From positions 1 to 46,370 of the forward strand of contig JAEUHE010000226.1 in the NCBI GenBank assembly GCA_016793885.1: a stretch of DNA of 46,370 nt, in the 5' to 3' direction. Positions 25,318 to 33,800 of this stretch are shown in pieces (position 1 is the first letter of the stretch; each line of letters opens with the position of its first letter). The notes under the pieces were generated by a model. It did not search any database, had not been told where the DNA came from, and was given only the letters and a program-made list of their open reading frames with translations. The position numbers and the translations under genes are program-made. This stretch comes from Verrucomicrobiales bacterium (lineage in GTDB: Bacteria > Verrucomicrobiota > Verrucomicrobiia > Limisphaerales > UBA11320).

Positions 25318-26667
25318 TTAGGCCAAACAGCTGCGAAAACCACTCTCCAGCTCGGCTCGGTTCAGATTCTTCCCGATGAACACGATCTGATTGCAGCGCT
25401 GTTCCTGCTGCTTCCACGGGCGGTCCAGCCGGCCATCGAAGAGCATGTGAACTCCTTGGAACACAAAGCGACAGTCCTGACCCTGCACATGGATGATGCC
25501 CTTCATCCGATAAATGTCCTGCCCCTTCTCCCGAAGCAGGGTCCCCAGCCATTCGTTCAGTTTGTCAGGAGCCACCGGGCAGGGCTCGCTGATGCCCACC
25601 GAGGTTACGGAGTCATCGTGAGTGTGGTGGCCGGCAAAGGACTCCATCGCCGAAGGGCTGAGGACCTGGTCTCCGCTGGAGAGTGTCATGCCAAACTCAT
25701 CCGGGCCATGCTGGGTAAACACCGCGTACGAACCGGGAGACGGGATTTCGACGGTAAACGTGCCGCCGTTCTCGTTCAGTTGCAGCTCGTTCAGCTGCGG
25801 ACTTGGTTTGAACGAGGCCCCGGATGTCCGCTGCGCGGCGGGGGCGCTGAATGGATGAACGGCCGACTCCTTGGCTTGCTCCCAGCTGTTGGAGCCTGCA
25901 TCGGAAATCCCAAAGAGGGCCAAGCCCATGGATGGGTCAGGGCCCGCCTGGAGGCGAATGGTATGGATCCCTGCATTCAGGGAGTAGATGCCACCCCATT
26001 CGTAGGGCAGTTCGGGCTTCAGAAAATCCGGATACACGGACAGCTTCTCGCTCAGATCGAAGGCCGATAAAGCGAGGAGCTCCTTGAGGGGCACATTCGC
26101 ATTTTGCGCGCGAAACACTCGGGCCTGCGAGTTCATCGCCTGGATGCGCTTTTCAACCTTCACGAGGTCGGCCTCGGAGACCAGGTCGGTCTTGTTGAGA
26201 ATGATCCGATCTGCGAAGCCGATCTGCTCGGGACACTCCTTGCTTGAGTCGATGTGATGCCACACGTGTTTGGCGTCCACCAGGGTGATGATCGCATCCA
26301 GGCGAAATTTTTCCTTCACGTCCTCATCGACGAAGAAGGTTTGCGCCACCGGAGCCGGATCGGCGAGCCCGGTGGTTTCTATCAAAATGAGGTCGAGCTG
26401 GTTCTTGCGCTTAACGAGGTTGTTCAGAATGCGGATGAGGTCGCCGCGCACAGTGCAGCAGATGCATCCATTGTTCATCTCGAAGATCTCCTCGTCCGCA
26501 TTGATGACCAGCTCGTTGTCGATGCCGATTTCTCCAAATTCATTCTCGATCACGGCAATGCGCTGGCCGTGCTGCTCGGTGAGGATTCGGTTGAGGAGGG
26601 TGGTTTTACCGGACCCTAGAAAGCCGGTCAGCACAGTGACCGGGATGCGTTTGTCTGTGAGATGCAT
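25318..26667 (-). CDS. COG0523 metallochaperone GTPase with inserted domain
   Basis: This 449-residue protein is a CobW/ZNG1-type GTPase. The Walker A motif is GFLGSGKTT (15-23), the metal site is CICC at 68-71 in MNNGCICCTVRGDL, Walker B is ETTG (97-100) and the base-recognition motif is NKTD (158-161). Between the GTPase and the C-terminal CobW_C domain (about 365-449) lies an extra region of about 120 residues (222-340), beta-rich in appearance and starting PYEWGGIYSLNAG. A metal-binding-looking GHHTHDD follows at 346-352. Members of this family help load zinc into client proteins, usually under Zur control. It is the first gene of the tightly packed block, with a hairpin and a small His-rich gene upstream. 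Confidence 0.93.
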   Translation of the reverse strand: MHLTDKRIPVTVLTGFLGSGKTTLLNRILTEQHGQRIAVIENEFGEIGIDNELVINADEEIFEMNNGCICCTVRGDLIRILNNLVKRKNQLDLILIETTGLADPAPVAQTFFVDEDVKEKFRLDAIITLVDAKHVWHHIDSSKECPEQIGFADRIILNKTDLVSEADLVKVEKRIQAMNSQARVFRAQNANVPLKELLALSAFDLSEKLSVYPDFLKPELPYEWGGIYSLNAGIHTIRLQAGPDPSMGLALFGISDAGSNSWEQAKESAVHPFSAPAAQRTSGASFKPSPQLNELQLNENGGTFTVEIPSPGSYAVFTQHGPDEFGMTLSSGDQVLSPSAMESFAGHHTHDDSVTSVGISEPCPVAPDKLNEWLGTLLREKGQDIYRMKGIIHVQGQDCRFVFQGVHMLFDGRLDRPWKQQEQRCNQIVFIGKNLNRAELESGFRSCLA

Positions 26668-26783
26668 TGGAAGGTTTAGTGAGGAGAAATCTTTGAGGTA
26701 ATGGCTAGGGTTGCGTCGTCTTGCGAGGCCGATTGCTGAGGATCTCGATTTTCATGGCGATTCGAGCGCGTCTTGGTCTGGGG

Positions 26784-26818
26784 GAGCCCCGCCCACGCTG
26801 GTGCGACGGGCGGGGCTC
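26784..26818. terminator. Strong GC hairpin, terminator or attenuator
   Basis: An 11-bp perfect stem (26784-26794 with 26808-26818) encloses a 13-nt loop. No T-run follows on either strand, so a classic intrinsic terminator is not certain. On the minus strand it lies between the small His-rich gene and the COG0523 gene and could reduce transcription into the long operon. The rest of 26668-27009 contains only a weak 5-bp hairpin near 26956-26970 and no gene. Confidence 0.6.
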
Positions 26819-27009
26819 GGTTCAGTGCGGGAAGGAACGTGAACACAACACGCCCCAGGCACTGATTTGTCATCCAAACGAATAACTCTCGCTAGCTGCG
26901 CTGCCGCTGATTAGGGAACTGACTTCTGAATGGGAGGGCTCCAGGACCACGACCTGAGGTTCATGACCTCTGCGGGTGTAGATTAGGAGTAAATCGTCGA
27001 GGATAACCG

Positions 27010-27366
27010 TCAGCAGGGGGGACCGCAGGTGAAGGGACTGAGATATGAGGGAGGTGGGTAGTGAAATGGAAGCTCTGCTGGCCGTGCGACTAGTGCCTCC
27101 GACAGGGTGATGCTGTATCGGCTCGGGTTGTGCGCATCCAAGGAGAGCTTGCCGTGCGCAAAAAGATCGATCACGCAGCCCTCAGGCTCGTCGCTATCCT
27201 GCGCATGGCCGTCGCCGGCACAGTGGGCATGATCCCCGCCGTGCGAATGCAGACGGGAATGCGCCTCGTGATCCGAAGCTAACCAAAGCATCGCTCCCAG
27301 CAGGAAAAGCTGGGTCCAGCCGCCGATCCGCATCAGTGCAGAAGGTGGTTTGGGTTGCGATGTCAT
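27010..27366 (-). CDS. Small His-rich membrane protein, paralog 1
   Basis: This 118-residue protein has one hydrophobic helix (about residues 17-30, WTQLFLLGAMLWLAS) followed by a His/Asp-rich stretch (SDHEAHSRLHSHGGDHAHC, then DEPEGCVIDLFAHGKL) and a conserved end (YLSPFTCGPPC). Two others in this window share the layout: 29033-29518 ends PFSCGPP, and 44174-44512 ends SERGPP. The His/Cys content suggests metal binding at the outer face of the membrane. The ATG at 27366 lies 2 nt after the palindromic operator; ATG 27333, directly before the hydrophobic helix, is an alternative. It is the first gene after the operator and probably heads the long minus-strand unit. I know of no assigned function. 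Confidence 0.78.
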   Translation of the reverse strand: MTSQPKPPSALMRIGGWTQLFLLGAMLWLASDHEAHSRLHSHGGDHAHCAGDGHAQDSDEPEGCVIDLFAHGKLSLDAHNPSRYSITLSEALVARPAELPFHYPPPSYLSPFTCGPPC

Positions 27367-27368
27367 AA

Positions 27369-27412
27369 TTGCAAATCGTTAGCAATTAAACTTAGGGGTT
27401 TGGTTCTGTCAA
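27369..27412 (-). promoter_or_regulatory. Promoter with Fur/Zur-type palindromic operator 1
   Basis: On the minus strand a perfect -35 TTGACA (27412-27407) is followed after 16 bases by a -10 TTTAAT (27390-27385). The palindrome TTGCTAACGATTTGCAA (27385-27369) begins on the last base of the -10 and covers the likely start site. It is a 7-3-7 inverted repeat with one mismatch, the size and shape of Fur-family sites. A bound repressor here would block RNA polymerase. The match to the second site (29016-29032) is 15 of 17 bases. Confidence 0.75.
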
Positions 27413-27578
27413 GGCCAGAAGCAAATGACGCCCGCTTTCCGCTGGTCAGCGCGGGGATACTTTGTAAGGTCGGTGCATTCCCTTCCGGTTCCGTGCCGAC
27501 GTTCTTCCTGAGGAGGAGTGATCGTCGAATCGGTGCGGGGGGAGCGGTCGTTCAATCACAATCCAATCGAGAATTCTT

Positions 27579-28961
27579 ATGACTCAACTCATTGTCACGC
27601 GGTCGGCTGCCTGGGTGGCTGCCTCTCTGTTTCTGGGTATTTCGTCTGCGACGCAGGCGGCGGTCGTTTTTGAAGACTCCTTCACGAGTTTCTCCATCGG
27701 TGAGCAATGGCAGCCTCATGGAGCCGGCGCGCCCGAGCTTTCGCTGGGGATCGTTGGCCTGGGGAACGATGGGAAATCACTTCGTATGGGCTCAGCTGCG
27801 GGCGGGGCCGAGGAAATTGTTGGAATTCAAACTGCCACTACATTTCCGTTGTCGGGCGTGACTCTGGTGCGGGTGAGCGCCCGTCTGCGTCCCTTGAATC
27901 AGACGGGGGCAGGGGAGGGGGGCGCTTCCGATGCCTCGGCTGGTGTTTCTATTCTCGGCTCATCGGGGAACTTCACCCAGGCTTCCGCTGGGGCCAATCG
28001 GCCCAGCGCCCCGGATTGGGGTGATTTCTACGTCGATAGCGAAGGAAGCGCGAACAAGCGGGCCGCCTTCGTGCACTTTCCGCCCAATGATCCGAACGGC
28101 GGGGCTGAGGCCTTCCGGACCTTCGTTCTGGAGATCACGGCGGATGGGACGAGTTTAACGACACTCTCCTCCTCCGGGGAACCGTTGGCCGTCACGTTGT
28201 TCGATGCCTTCAATCCGAATCTTCCTTTAGAGGCCTATGGCGACAGCTTTACGGTGGCCTTGTTTCAGCAGCGTTCCGACATCAACGGTGCGCCTGAGAA
28301 CACCTTCGGGGATTTTGACAGCGTTCAAGTGGAAGTGGTCAGTGCGGCGGACGACACGGATGGCGACGGCATGCCGAATGGCTATGAAGCTGCCAACGGG
28401 CTTAATCCTGAGGTCAACGACGCGGCCCTGGACTTGGACAGTGATGGATTGAGCAACCTGGCTGAGTCCAATCGAGGCACCAAAGCGAATGTCCCTGATA
28501 CCGACGGCGATGGGCTGCTCGATGGAGTGGAAACGGGTACCGGGGTTTATGTGGGCGTGGGGGACACCGGCACCAATGCTCTGAAGGCGGACTCCGACAA
28601 TGATGGCCTGGGGGACGGGGTGGAAACGAACACGGGATCCTTTGTGGACAACGCCGACACGGGCACGAATCCATCCGTCGCTGACACCGACGGGGATGGG
28701 TTTAACGATGGGGTGGAAGTGACTGCGGGCTTTAACCCTACCACCGCCGATAGCACGCCTGATGGCTCCGCTGTGATCCGCACCGCCGTCGAATTCGAGT
28801 TCTTTGCAGCGCGTGGGGTGAGCTATCGCATCGAAGGCTCAGCCGACCTCGTGGAGTGGAGCACGGTGGAGGCGGTCGTCACCGGCGGTGGAAACAAGAT
28901 CTCACGACTCTATTCCACTCAGGGAAAACTCCAGCGCTACTTCCGAGCGATTAGGAATTAG
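27579..28961 (+). CDS. Secreted protein with thrombospondin type 3 repeats
   Basis: This 460-residue protein has a signal peptide ending near residue 27 (SATQA-A), then a beta-sandwich-like domain of about 220 residues. A calcium-binding stretch at about 258-385 has repeated DTDGDGMPNGYE, DLDSDGLSNLAE, DTDGDGLLDGVE, DSDNDGLGDGVE and DTDGDGFNDGVE motifs, typical of thrombospondin type 3 repeats. The C-terminal module (FFAARGVSYRIEGSADLVEWS to QRYFRAIRN) is the one seen in other exported proteins here. It lies 212 nt from the divergent His-rich gene, and no operator-like palindrome is seen at its own start. Its role is probably structural or adhesive at the cell surface. Confidence 0.88.
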   Translation: MTQLIVTRSAAWVAASLFLGISSATQAAVVFEDSFTSFSIGEQWQPHGAGAPELSLGIVGLGNDGKSLRMGSAAGGAEEIVGIQTATTFPLSGVTLVRVSARLRPLNQTGAGEGGASDASAGVSILGSSGNFTQASAGANRPSAPDWGDFYVDSEGSANKRAAFVHFPPNDPNGGAEAFRTFVLEITADGTSLTTLSSSGEPLAVTLFDAFNPNLPLEAYGDSFTVALFQQRSDINGAPENTFGDFDSVQVEVVSAADDTDGDGMPNGYEAANGLNPEVNDAALDLDSDGLSNLAESNRGTKANVPDTDGDGLLDGVETGTGVYVGVGDTGTNALKADSDNDGLGDGVETNTGSFVDNADTGTNPSVADTDGDGFNDGVEVTAGFNPTTADSTPDGSAVIRTAVEFEFFAARGVSYRIEGSADLVEWSTVEAVVTGGGNKISRLYSTQGKLQRYFRAIRN

Positions 28962-28988
28962 CTCAACTACAAAAAAAATCGAAATAGC

Positions 28989-29032
28989 TTGTCACCTGAG
29001 CGGAGGTTTGATGTAGTGCAAACGATTTGCAA
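28989..29032 (+). promoter_or_regulatory. Promoter with Fur/Zur-type palindromic operator 2
   Basis: A -35 TTGTCA (28989-28994), a 17-base spacer and a -10 TGTAGT (29012-29017) precede the palindrome GTGCAAACGATTTGCAA (29016-29032). The ATG at 29033 follows directly, so the mRNA leader would be very short. The geometry is the same as at 27369-27412 within one base: the palindrome starts on the end of the -10. That repeated placement argues strongly for a real repressor site shared by the two units. Confidence 0.75.
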
Positions 29033-29518
29033 ATGAAGTCGTGCCAACTCAACTCGCTGGATCGTCACCCTGGGGTGGCTTTTGCGGCTCTGTTGCAGTT
29101 GGCCGCTCTGGTGCTGCTGTTGTGGCTCTCGCAGGATGCGGATGCGCATCGAAGGTTTCATGGGCATCCCATCCCCTCCGCCGGTCGGGGAGTCACTTCC
29201 CAGGATCTATGGGCGCGGGCGCACGTGGGTCACAGCGGTTGCGGCCATGCCCATGCGGAGGCTGCCGCCACCGCTCATTCGGCAACTTTTGGCTCCGGGG
29301 CTCCTTGTGGTTCTTCATCGGATGACGAAGACGCTGGCTGCGCGGTCCAGTTGTTCGCCCTGGGTCAGATGGCTTTGTTCACCGCCTGGTGTGAACTGCC
29401 ATCCTTTGAGGTCGTTGAGTTGCTGTTGCCTCTGCCTTGCTTGGAGACTTCACCAAGCGGCCTGCTTCACCTTCTTCCCTTTAGCTGCGGTCCTCCACTT
29501 TCCTATCGGGTGAGCTGA
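29033..29518 (+). CDS. Small His-rich membrane protein, paralog 2
   Basis: The 161-residue product starts at the ATG at 29033, the first after the operator. A hydrophobic helix (about residues 14-32, VAFAALLQLAALVLLLWLS) is followed by a long His-rich region (DADAHRRFHGH, then HVGHSGCGHAHAEAAATAH). A motif like that of paralog 1 follows (DDEDAGCAVQLFALGQMAL), and the end carries PFSCGPP. The helix, the position of the AHxRxHxH motif, the C-V-x-LFA segment and the ending all match the gene at 27010-27366. Metal binding outside the membrane is likely. It is the first gene of the plus-strand unit; the second COG0523 gene starts 213 nt later. Confidence 0.78.
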   Translation: MKSCQLNSLDRHPGVAFAALLQLAALVLLLWLSQDADAHRRFHGHPIPSAGRGVTSQDLWARAHVGHSGCGHAHAEAAATAHSATFGSGAPCGSSSDDEDAGCAVQLFALGQMALFTAWCELPSFEVVELLLPLPCLETSPSGLLHLLPFSCGPPLSYRVS

Positions 29519-29633
29519 CCCTGCATCGCTTGATCCTGCCTGCGGATTTCCCGCCCGCTGTGTCCCTAGCGAAGTGTCTGTTCTCCCCCCTCCTTAAATC
29601 TCCTTCGGAATCTTAGTCACCTTGATCGTTGTT

Positions 29634-29657
29634 CGTCCGGTGGTTTGCATCCGGACG
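29634..29657. other. Hairpin between His-rich gene and COG0523 gene
   Basis: A 7-bp perfect stem (29634-29640 with 29651-29657) encloses a 10-nt loop in the 213-nt spacer. There is no T-run, so termination is doubtful. The rest of the spacer shows no gene. An AGCAAATC half-site lies at 29722-29729, right before the next start codon, but it is too incomplete to call an operator. Confidence 0.35.
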
Positions 29658-29731
29658 GTTGTTGAGTGCTGTCCCCTCGCTGAGTTCGTGTGTCTACGGT
29701 TGGCGTAAGGGCCTGAAATATAGCAAATCCT

Positions 29732-30985
29732 ATGCGCAAAAAGTCTATTTCCAAGTCTCGCTTACTACCCGTCACGGTGCTGTCCGGGTTTCTCGGCGCG
29801 GGCAAAACGACCCTGCTGAATCACGTCCTCCACAATAGAGAGGGACTCCGGGTCGCGGTAATCGTCAACGATATGAGTGAGGTCAACATCGACGGGGCAC
29901 TCATTGCCAATGGTGGTGCCAAGCTCTCCCGCACCGAAGAAAAGCTCGTCGAGATGCAGAACGGCTGCATTTGTTGCACTTTGCGGGAGGACTTGCTCAA
30001 AGAGGTCGCCAAGCTCGCGAAGGCGCGCAAGTTCGACTACTTGCTCATCGAATCAACCGGCATCAGCGAGCCTCTGCCTGTGGCGGAGACGTTCACCTTC
30101 ACGGACACTGACGGCAAAACCCTCAGTAAGATCGCCCGCCTCGACACCATGGTCACCGTGGTCGATGCGAAGAACTTCCTGCGCGATTTTAAGCAGTCCG
30201 ACTCGCTGAAGAAGCGTCGCGCAGCCCTCAACGCCGATGACGAGCGCACTGTGACGGATCTCCTTATCGATCAAGTCGAGTTCTGCGACGTCATAGTCAT
30301 CAACAAGACCGATCTGGTAACCGCCGCAGCACGAAAGTCCCTGCGCGCGATCCTGGCCAAGCTCAACCCCCGCGCCCGGATCGTCGAGTCGGAACAGGGT
30401 CAAGTTCCTCTTCAGGAGGTGCTCGACACCAAGCGGTTCGATTTTGGCGCTGCTCAGCAGGCGCCAGGTTGGATGAAGGTCATGCGCGGCGAGGAACAGC
30501 CTGAGACTGAAGAATACGGCATTGGCAGCTTCGTCTATCGCGCGCGGCGACCTTTTCATCCCCGTCGATTTTGGAAGTTCATTCACCAAACCTGGCCCGG
30601 CCTGCTGCGCAGCAAAGGTCACTTCTGGCTAGCGACGCGAATGGACCAAGCTGGGCTATGGCAACAGGCCGGCGGCACCGGTGTTCATCAATGCGCGGGA
30701 TTCTGGTGGGCCGCGGTGCACAAGAAATACTGGCCGACCGACAAAGTCTCGCTCGCCGAAATCAAGCGATTCTCCGTAAAGCCGCACGGCGATCGCCGCC
30801 AGGAACTGGTCTTTATCGGCCAGCAACTCGAGGAGAAGCGGATGCGCTCCGCCCTCGACACCTGTCTGCTTACCGACTCGGAAATGGAACGTGGCACGGC
30901 CTCCTGGGACAAGTTTCCTGACCCGTTCCCCCAATGGAAACAACTCGAGCCCGTGAACGAGAAAAAGACCGAGAGCAATTCCTGA
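29732..30985 (+). CDS. COG0523 GTPase, YciC/ZigA type
   Basis: This 417-residue CobW-family GTPase has Walker [10 protein letters not shown] (19-27), the metal motif CICC (79-82 in [14 protein letters not shown]), ESTG at 107-110 and NKTD near 192. The C-terminal CobW_C domain contains the signature [16 protein letters not shown], then [12 protein letters not shown] and [16 protein letters not shown], which mark the longer YciC/ZigA-type subgroup known for zinc-limitation control. It lacks the insertion of the first COG0523 protein, so the two belong to different subgroups and are not a recent duplicate. It follows the operator-controlled His-rich gene and lies 28 nt before the all3515-like gene. 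No Shine-Dalgarno sequence is visible before the start. Confidence 0.95.
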   Translation: MRKKSISKSRLLPVTVLSGFLGAGKTTLLNHVLHNREGLRVAVIVNDMSEVNIDGALIANGGAKLSRTEEKLVEMQNGCICCTLREDLLKEVAKLAKARKFDYLLIESTGISEPLPVAETFTFTDTDGKTLSKIARLDTMVTVVDAKNFLRDFKQSDSLKKRRAALNADDERTVTDLLIDQVEFCDVIVINKTDLVTAAARKSLRAILAKLNPRARIVESEQGQVPLQEVLDTKRFDFGAAQQAPGWMKVMRGEEQPETEEYGIGSFVYRARRPFHPRRFWKFIHQTWPGLLRSKGHFWLATRMDQAGLWQQAGGTGVHQCAGFWWAAVHKKYWPTDKVSLAEIKRFSVKPHGDRRQELVFIGQQLEEKRMRSALDTCLLTDSEMERGTASWDKFPDPFPQWKQLEPVNEKKTESNS

Positions 30986-31013
30986 CACAGACAAACAACG
31001 ATACCCAAACCCA

Positions 31014-32066
31014 ATGACAAACGTAAAAACTCTGATTGTCGCCGCTGCTTTGGCGATGACCTTTAACTCGGCCCGCGCCGACATCTCTGGCTACTACATC
31101 GGCTATGACGATCTCCCTGGGGTGTTCGCTCCGGCGATTTATCGCGGCCTGCCCAATCCGAACCGTGGACACATCACTCTTTTTTTTCCGCATCCTTCCG
31201 CGGAAAACCGGCTGGCTAATCACTTCCACAATCTGGGCAGCTTTTCTTACTCGGGGCCGACCAACGACCTCACCATTGTGCCGACCAATTCGAACGCTCG
31301 AATTCCCGAAGTGGCCACTCGGCAAGCCCCGTTGACCCTGGTTCCTGGGAAGGGAGTCTGGGCGGGGAAGTTGGTGAGTGCCACCACCCCAGAGAATTAC
31401 AGCACTATGAGGTTCCGTTCGGTTCAGTCGCTTCGATACGAGCGCACCGCCACCGCAACGAATGAGTTTGGTTACGGATCTCCCGAATGGCATATGCTGT
31501 TCAACCGCTTTCCAAACTTCGGCAACTTCGACAACGCGGTCTACTCCAAACCGATCCCGGCATCCACTCTGGCCTTTGAGCTGGTTTGGCTTAGCCCGGG
31601 ACTGCACATCGGGCTTGGGAATCAAATGGACGTCGTGACGAACCCGGGCGACCGGGTGGTGCTGGGTGATGCGAACGATTTCGACTTTCAGCCGGTTTTC
31701 TGGGCCGAGGCGTCGGCGGCGACTGGGCCTTACACGGCCGCGTTCCGCTTTGTCGATATCAGCGGCGGCGAGGGAACCGTTCGAGTGCCGGAGTCGGGAA
31801 TCTCTTTCTTTGACTTTCGTGTGGTCGGAGCCCCGAGCGTGAGTATTGAGCGGACGGTGCGGGTTCAAGCTCCGGCGGTTACTGTTGGCTATGTCCTGGA
31901 ATCCGCTCCAACGCCGGACGGCCCCTGGACGGCGGTTACCCAGGCGATGAACGTGGATTCCGTGGGCGCTGGCGAAGGCGCAGCCCAGACCGGCAGCGCA
32001 TCGCTAGTGCTACCGGCCGATGAACCGGGCCAATTCTTCCGCCTGAGAAAGCTCGAGGGAAACTAA
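31014..32066 (+). CDS. Secreted all3515-like protein
   Basis: This 350-residue protein has a signal peptide (residues 1-22, ending SARA-D). The following ISGYYIGYDDLPGVFAPAIY and RGHITLFFPHPS, then NHFHNLGSFSY, resemble the cyanobacterial all3515 family, described as Zur-repressed exported proteins; this is recognised from memory and is moderate evidence. His residues in GHITLFFPH and NHFHNLG could bind metal. Residues about 280-350 form the shared C-terminal module (VGYVLESAPTPDGPWTAV to GQFFRLRKL). No PEP-CTERM anchor is present, unlike the cyanobacterial relatives. It lies 28 nt after the second COG0523 gene and 38 nt before the choice-of-anchor-M gene, so these probably form one transcript. 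Confidence 0.72.
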   Translation: MTNVKTLIVAAALAMTFNSARADISGYYIGYDDLPGVFAPAIYRGLPNPNRGHITLFFPHPSAENRLANHFHNLGSFSYSGPTNDLTIVPTNSNARIPEVATRQAPLTLVPGKGVWAGKLVSATTPENYSTMRFRSVQSLRYERTATATNEFGYGSPEWHMLFNRFPNFGNFDNAVYSKPIPASTLAFELVWLSPGLHIGLGNQMDVVTNPGDRVVLGDANDFDFQPVFWAEASAATGPYTAAFRFVDISGGEGTVRVPESGISFFDFRVVGAPSVSIERTVRVQAPAVTVGYVLESAPTPDGPWTAVTQAMNVDSVGAGEGAAQTGSASLVLPADEPGQFFRLRKLEGN

Positions 32067-32104
32067 GGTGCGCCGACACGACTCCCCTTTGAACTTTTGA
32101 CCCC

Positions 32105-32953
32105 ATGGCTGCGTTTCGTGCTCTATGCGTTGCTTGGTTGCTCTGCCTGTTGGGAGCCGGACGCGGCCATGGGTTCTATCACCTCGATTTGGAGGTGAAC
32201 TATGACCCAGCCGCGGGATGGAGCTTTTCCATCTACGATCTCAATTACGGACGCCTCAAACTCGAAGAGAATCCGGTTTTGGTGCCCTACTGGAGCTTGG
32301 TCAAGATCCCGGCGGTTTCCGATCCGCACTCGCTGTATGGGGCCGCGGGTGGTCACGTTTGGCTGATTCCCGAGTCGCCCGTGTTGGGCCTGCCGTTTCT
32401 TGGTTTTTCGGCGGAGGGCATCTCCCGGGGAATCTTCGTCAACAATTCCATCCAACTGCGATTGCTGGCGGTCGAGGGCCCAGGCCACATGGCCACCTAC
32501 TCAACGGATCCGTTTGGTCGGGTGACTCCGGCTTGGAACACCCGAGATGGCTTGGGAAGCAATGATGTTCAGATTCTCTCGGTGGGGCCGGGAACGCACC
32601 GCCACGTCAATTGGCTCTTCAGTCATCCCGGCAGATATGCGGTGCAGTTTGAGGCGAAGGGCTCCTTGCGTTCAGGCCAAGTCGCGGAGGTGAAGAGCAC
32701 AGGTTGGATATGGTTCGATGTTCAACCTCCCCCGGGCCCGCGCTTCGAGTTGATCTCGGCTTCCACGGACCATCCCGCCGCCATTGTTGTGGAAACGACC
32801 CCTGGGCTTCCCTTGAGGATTGAAACCAGCGTGAACGGATTCGAGTGGAATCTGCTGAGCGAGGTCACTCCCGTCCAACCACGAGTTCCGATTGCATCGA
32901 TTGACCGCACCCCTCCTATGACCCTGTTCCGAGCCGCCATCCTAGTCCCGTAG
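32105..32953 (+). CDS. Secreted choice-of-anchor-M domain protein
   Basis: This 282-residue exported protein (signal peptide 1-22) has one domain of the kind called choice_anchor_M or actinobacterial surface-anchored protein domain (TIGR03769-like). The markers are GFYHLDLEVNYDPAAGWSF at the start, VWLIPESP, FLGFSAEGISRGIF, LLAVEGPGHMATYS and the closing GTHRHVNWLFSHPGRYAVQF. The HxHxNW motif is intact here. In Actinobacteria such genes often lie beside zinc or manganese ABC transporters. A degenerate form of the common C-terminal module ends the protein (FRAAILVP). It is one member of the plus-strand secreted run; the giant at 34595-41164 carries three copies of the same domain. Confidence 0.82.
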   Translation: MAAFRALCVAWLLCLLGAGRGHGFYHLDLEVNYDPAAGWSFSIYDLNYGRLKLEENPVLVPYWSLVKIPAVSDPHSLYGAAGGHVWLIPESPVLGLPFLGFSAEGISRGIFVNNSIQLRLLAVEGPGHMATYSTDPFGRVTPAWNTRDGLGSNDVQILSVGPGTHRHVNWLFSHPGRYAVQFEAKGSLRSGQVAEVKSTGWIWFDVQPPPGPRFELISASTDHPAAIVVETTPGLPLRIETSVNGFEWNLLSEVTPVQPRVPIASIDRTPPMTLFRAAILVP

Positions 32954-32960
32954 ACTTCCC

Positions 32961-33800
32961 ATGAACCTTATGAAGCTGACTCAGCGCGTCTTGATGGCCA
33001 TCTCGCTGTCGGTGGGGCTTGCTCTCGATGGGGGGATGCTCTCCGCCGCCCATTCCGACATTGTCATTACCCACACACAAAGTGGCTTGCGTGTCGGTGC
33101 GGTTCTCCATACTGGAGATCTTCGTGAGAACGACGTGCGGGGTGATGGTACCGTGTGGGCTACGGACAACCCAGGCTTCGCCGGCAGCGGCTTCAAGTTT
33201 CAAGACTCCATCGAGTTCGATATCACTGGGCCGCTTCAGCTCTGGAATGGGGACACCTGGGCATCGACGAACGTCTTCACCGAGGTCATGGAGTTTATTG
33301 AGCCAGGACCGTTCGGCCCAGCGAACCTGGTGACCATTCGTCGCGATCAGGCGTTTGTGCCTGGCTACCGGATCGCTGAGACGGGCACCCGCGGCAGCAT
33401 CCATACCCACTTTGTGTTTACCTTGCGTGCGACGAACGGACTTCCGCCCGCACTTGGTGCCTACAGCTTCCCACTGACATTGCGCTCCCCGCAGTACGCC
33501 TCTGCGCCGCCCGTGCATCTTGTGTTCAACAATGGTTTGTCGCCAACGGCGTTCACGGCCGCCGTGGACCAATTTCGTGCGGCGCAGGAAATGCGACTGA
33601 CGTTGGAGCACGGGACGAATGGCATACTTTCACTATCGCTGTTCACGCTAGAGGGTCTCACGAATCAATTTGTCTCCGCGCCCACGCCTGGTGGGCCGTG
33701 GAGGGAGTATGGCCCGGCGTTTGCCGGTAACGGCGGTCGTCACGAACAACCGCTGATCGCGGACGCCAGGAATAGCTTCTTCCGAGTGAGATCCCCATGA
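32961..33800 (+). CDS. Secreted protein of unknown function
   Basis: I do not recognise the main domain. The 279-residue product has a signal peptide ending near residue 30 (GGMLSAAHS) and a beta-rich body containing HSDIVITHTQSGLRVGAV, GFKFQDSIEFDI and GSIHTHFVFTLRATNG. The last 65 residues are the shared C-terminal module (NQFVSAPTPGGPWREYG to NSFFRVRSP). His residues near the N-terminus and in SIHTHF could bind metal. It lies 7 nt after the choice-of-anchor-M gene, and its stop overlaps the start of the next gene by ATGA. Confidence 0.75.
   Translation: MNLMKLTQRVLMAISLSVGLALDGGMLSAAHSDIVITHTQSGLRVGAVLHTGDLRENDVRGDGTVWATDNPGFAGSGFKFQDSIEFDITGPLQLWNGDTWASTNVFTEVMEFIEPGPFGPANLVTIRRDQAFVPGYRIAETGTRGSIHTHFVFTLRATNGLPPALGAYSFPLTLRSPQYASAPPVHLVFNNGLSPTAFTAAVDQFRAAQEMRLTLEHGTNGILSLSLFTLEGLTNQFVSAPTPGGPWREYGPAFAGNGGRHEQPLIADARNSFFRVRSP

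Noticed and set aside
25289..25552. N-terminal extension of the orphan permease
   Set aside because: The sequence lies within the COG0523 gene in another frame and lacks membrane or domain character; the hydrophobic protein begins at 25288.
29721..29737. Third Fur-type operator at the second COG0523 gene
   Set aside because: Only about 12 of 17 bases match, it overlaps the start codon, and no well-spaced -35/-10 pair accompanies it; half-site similarity only.
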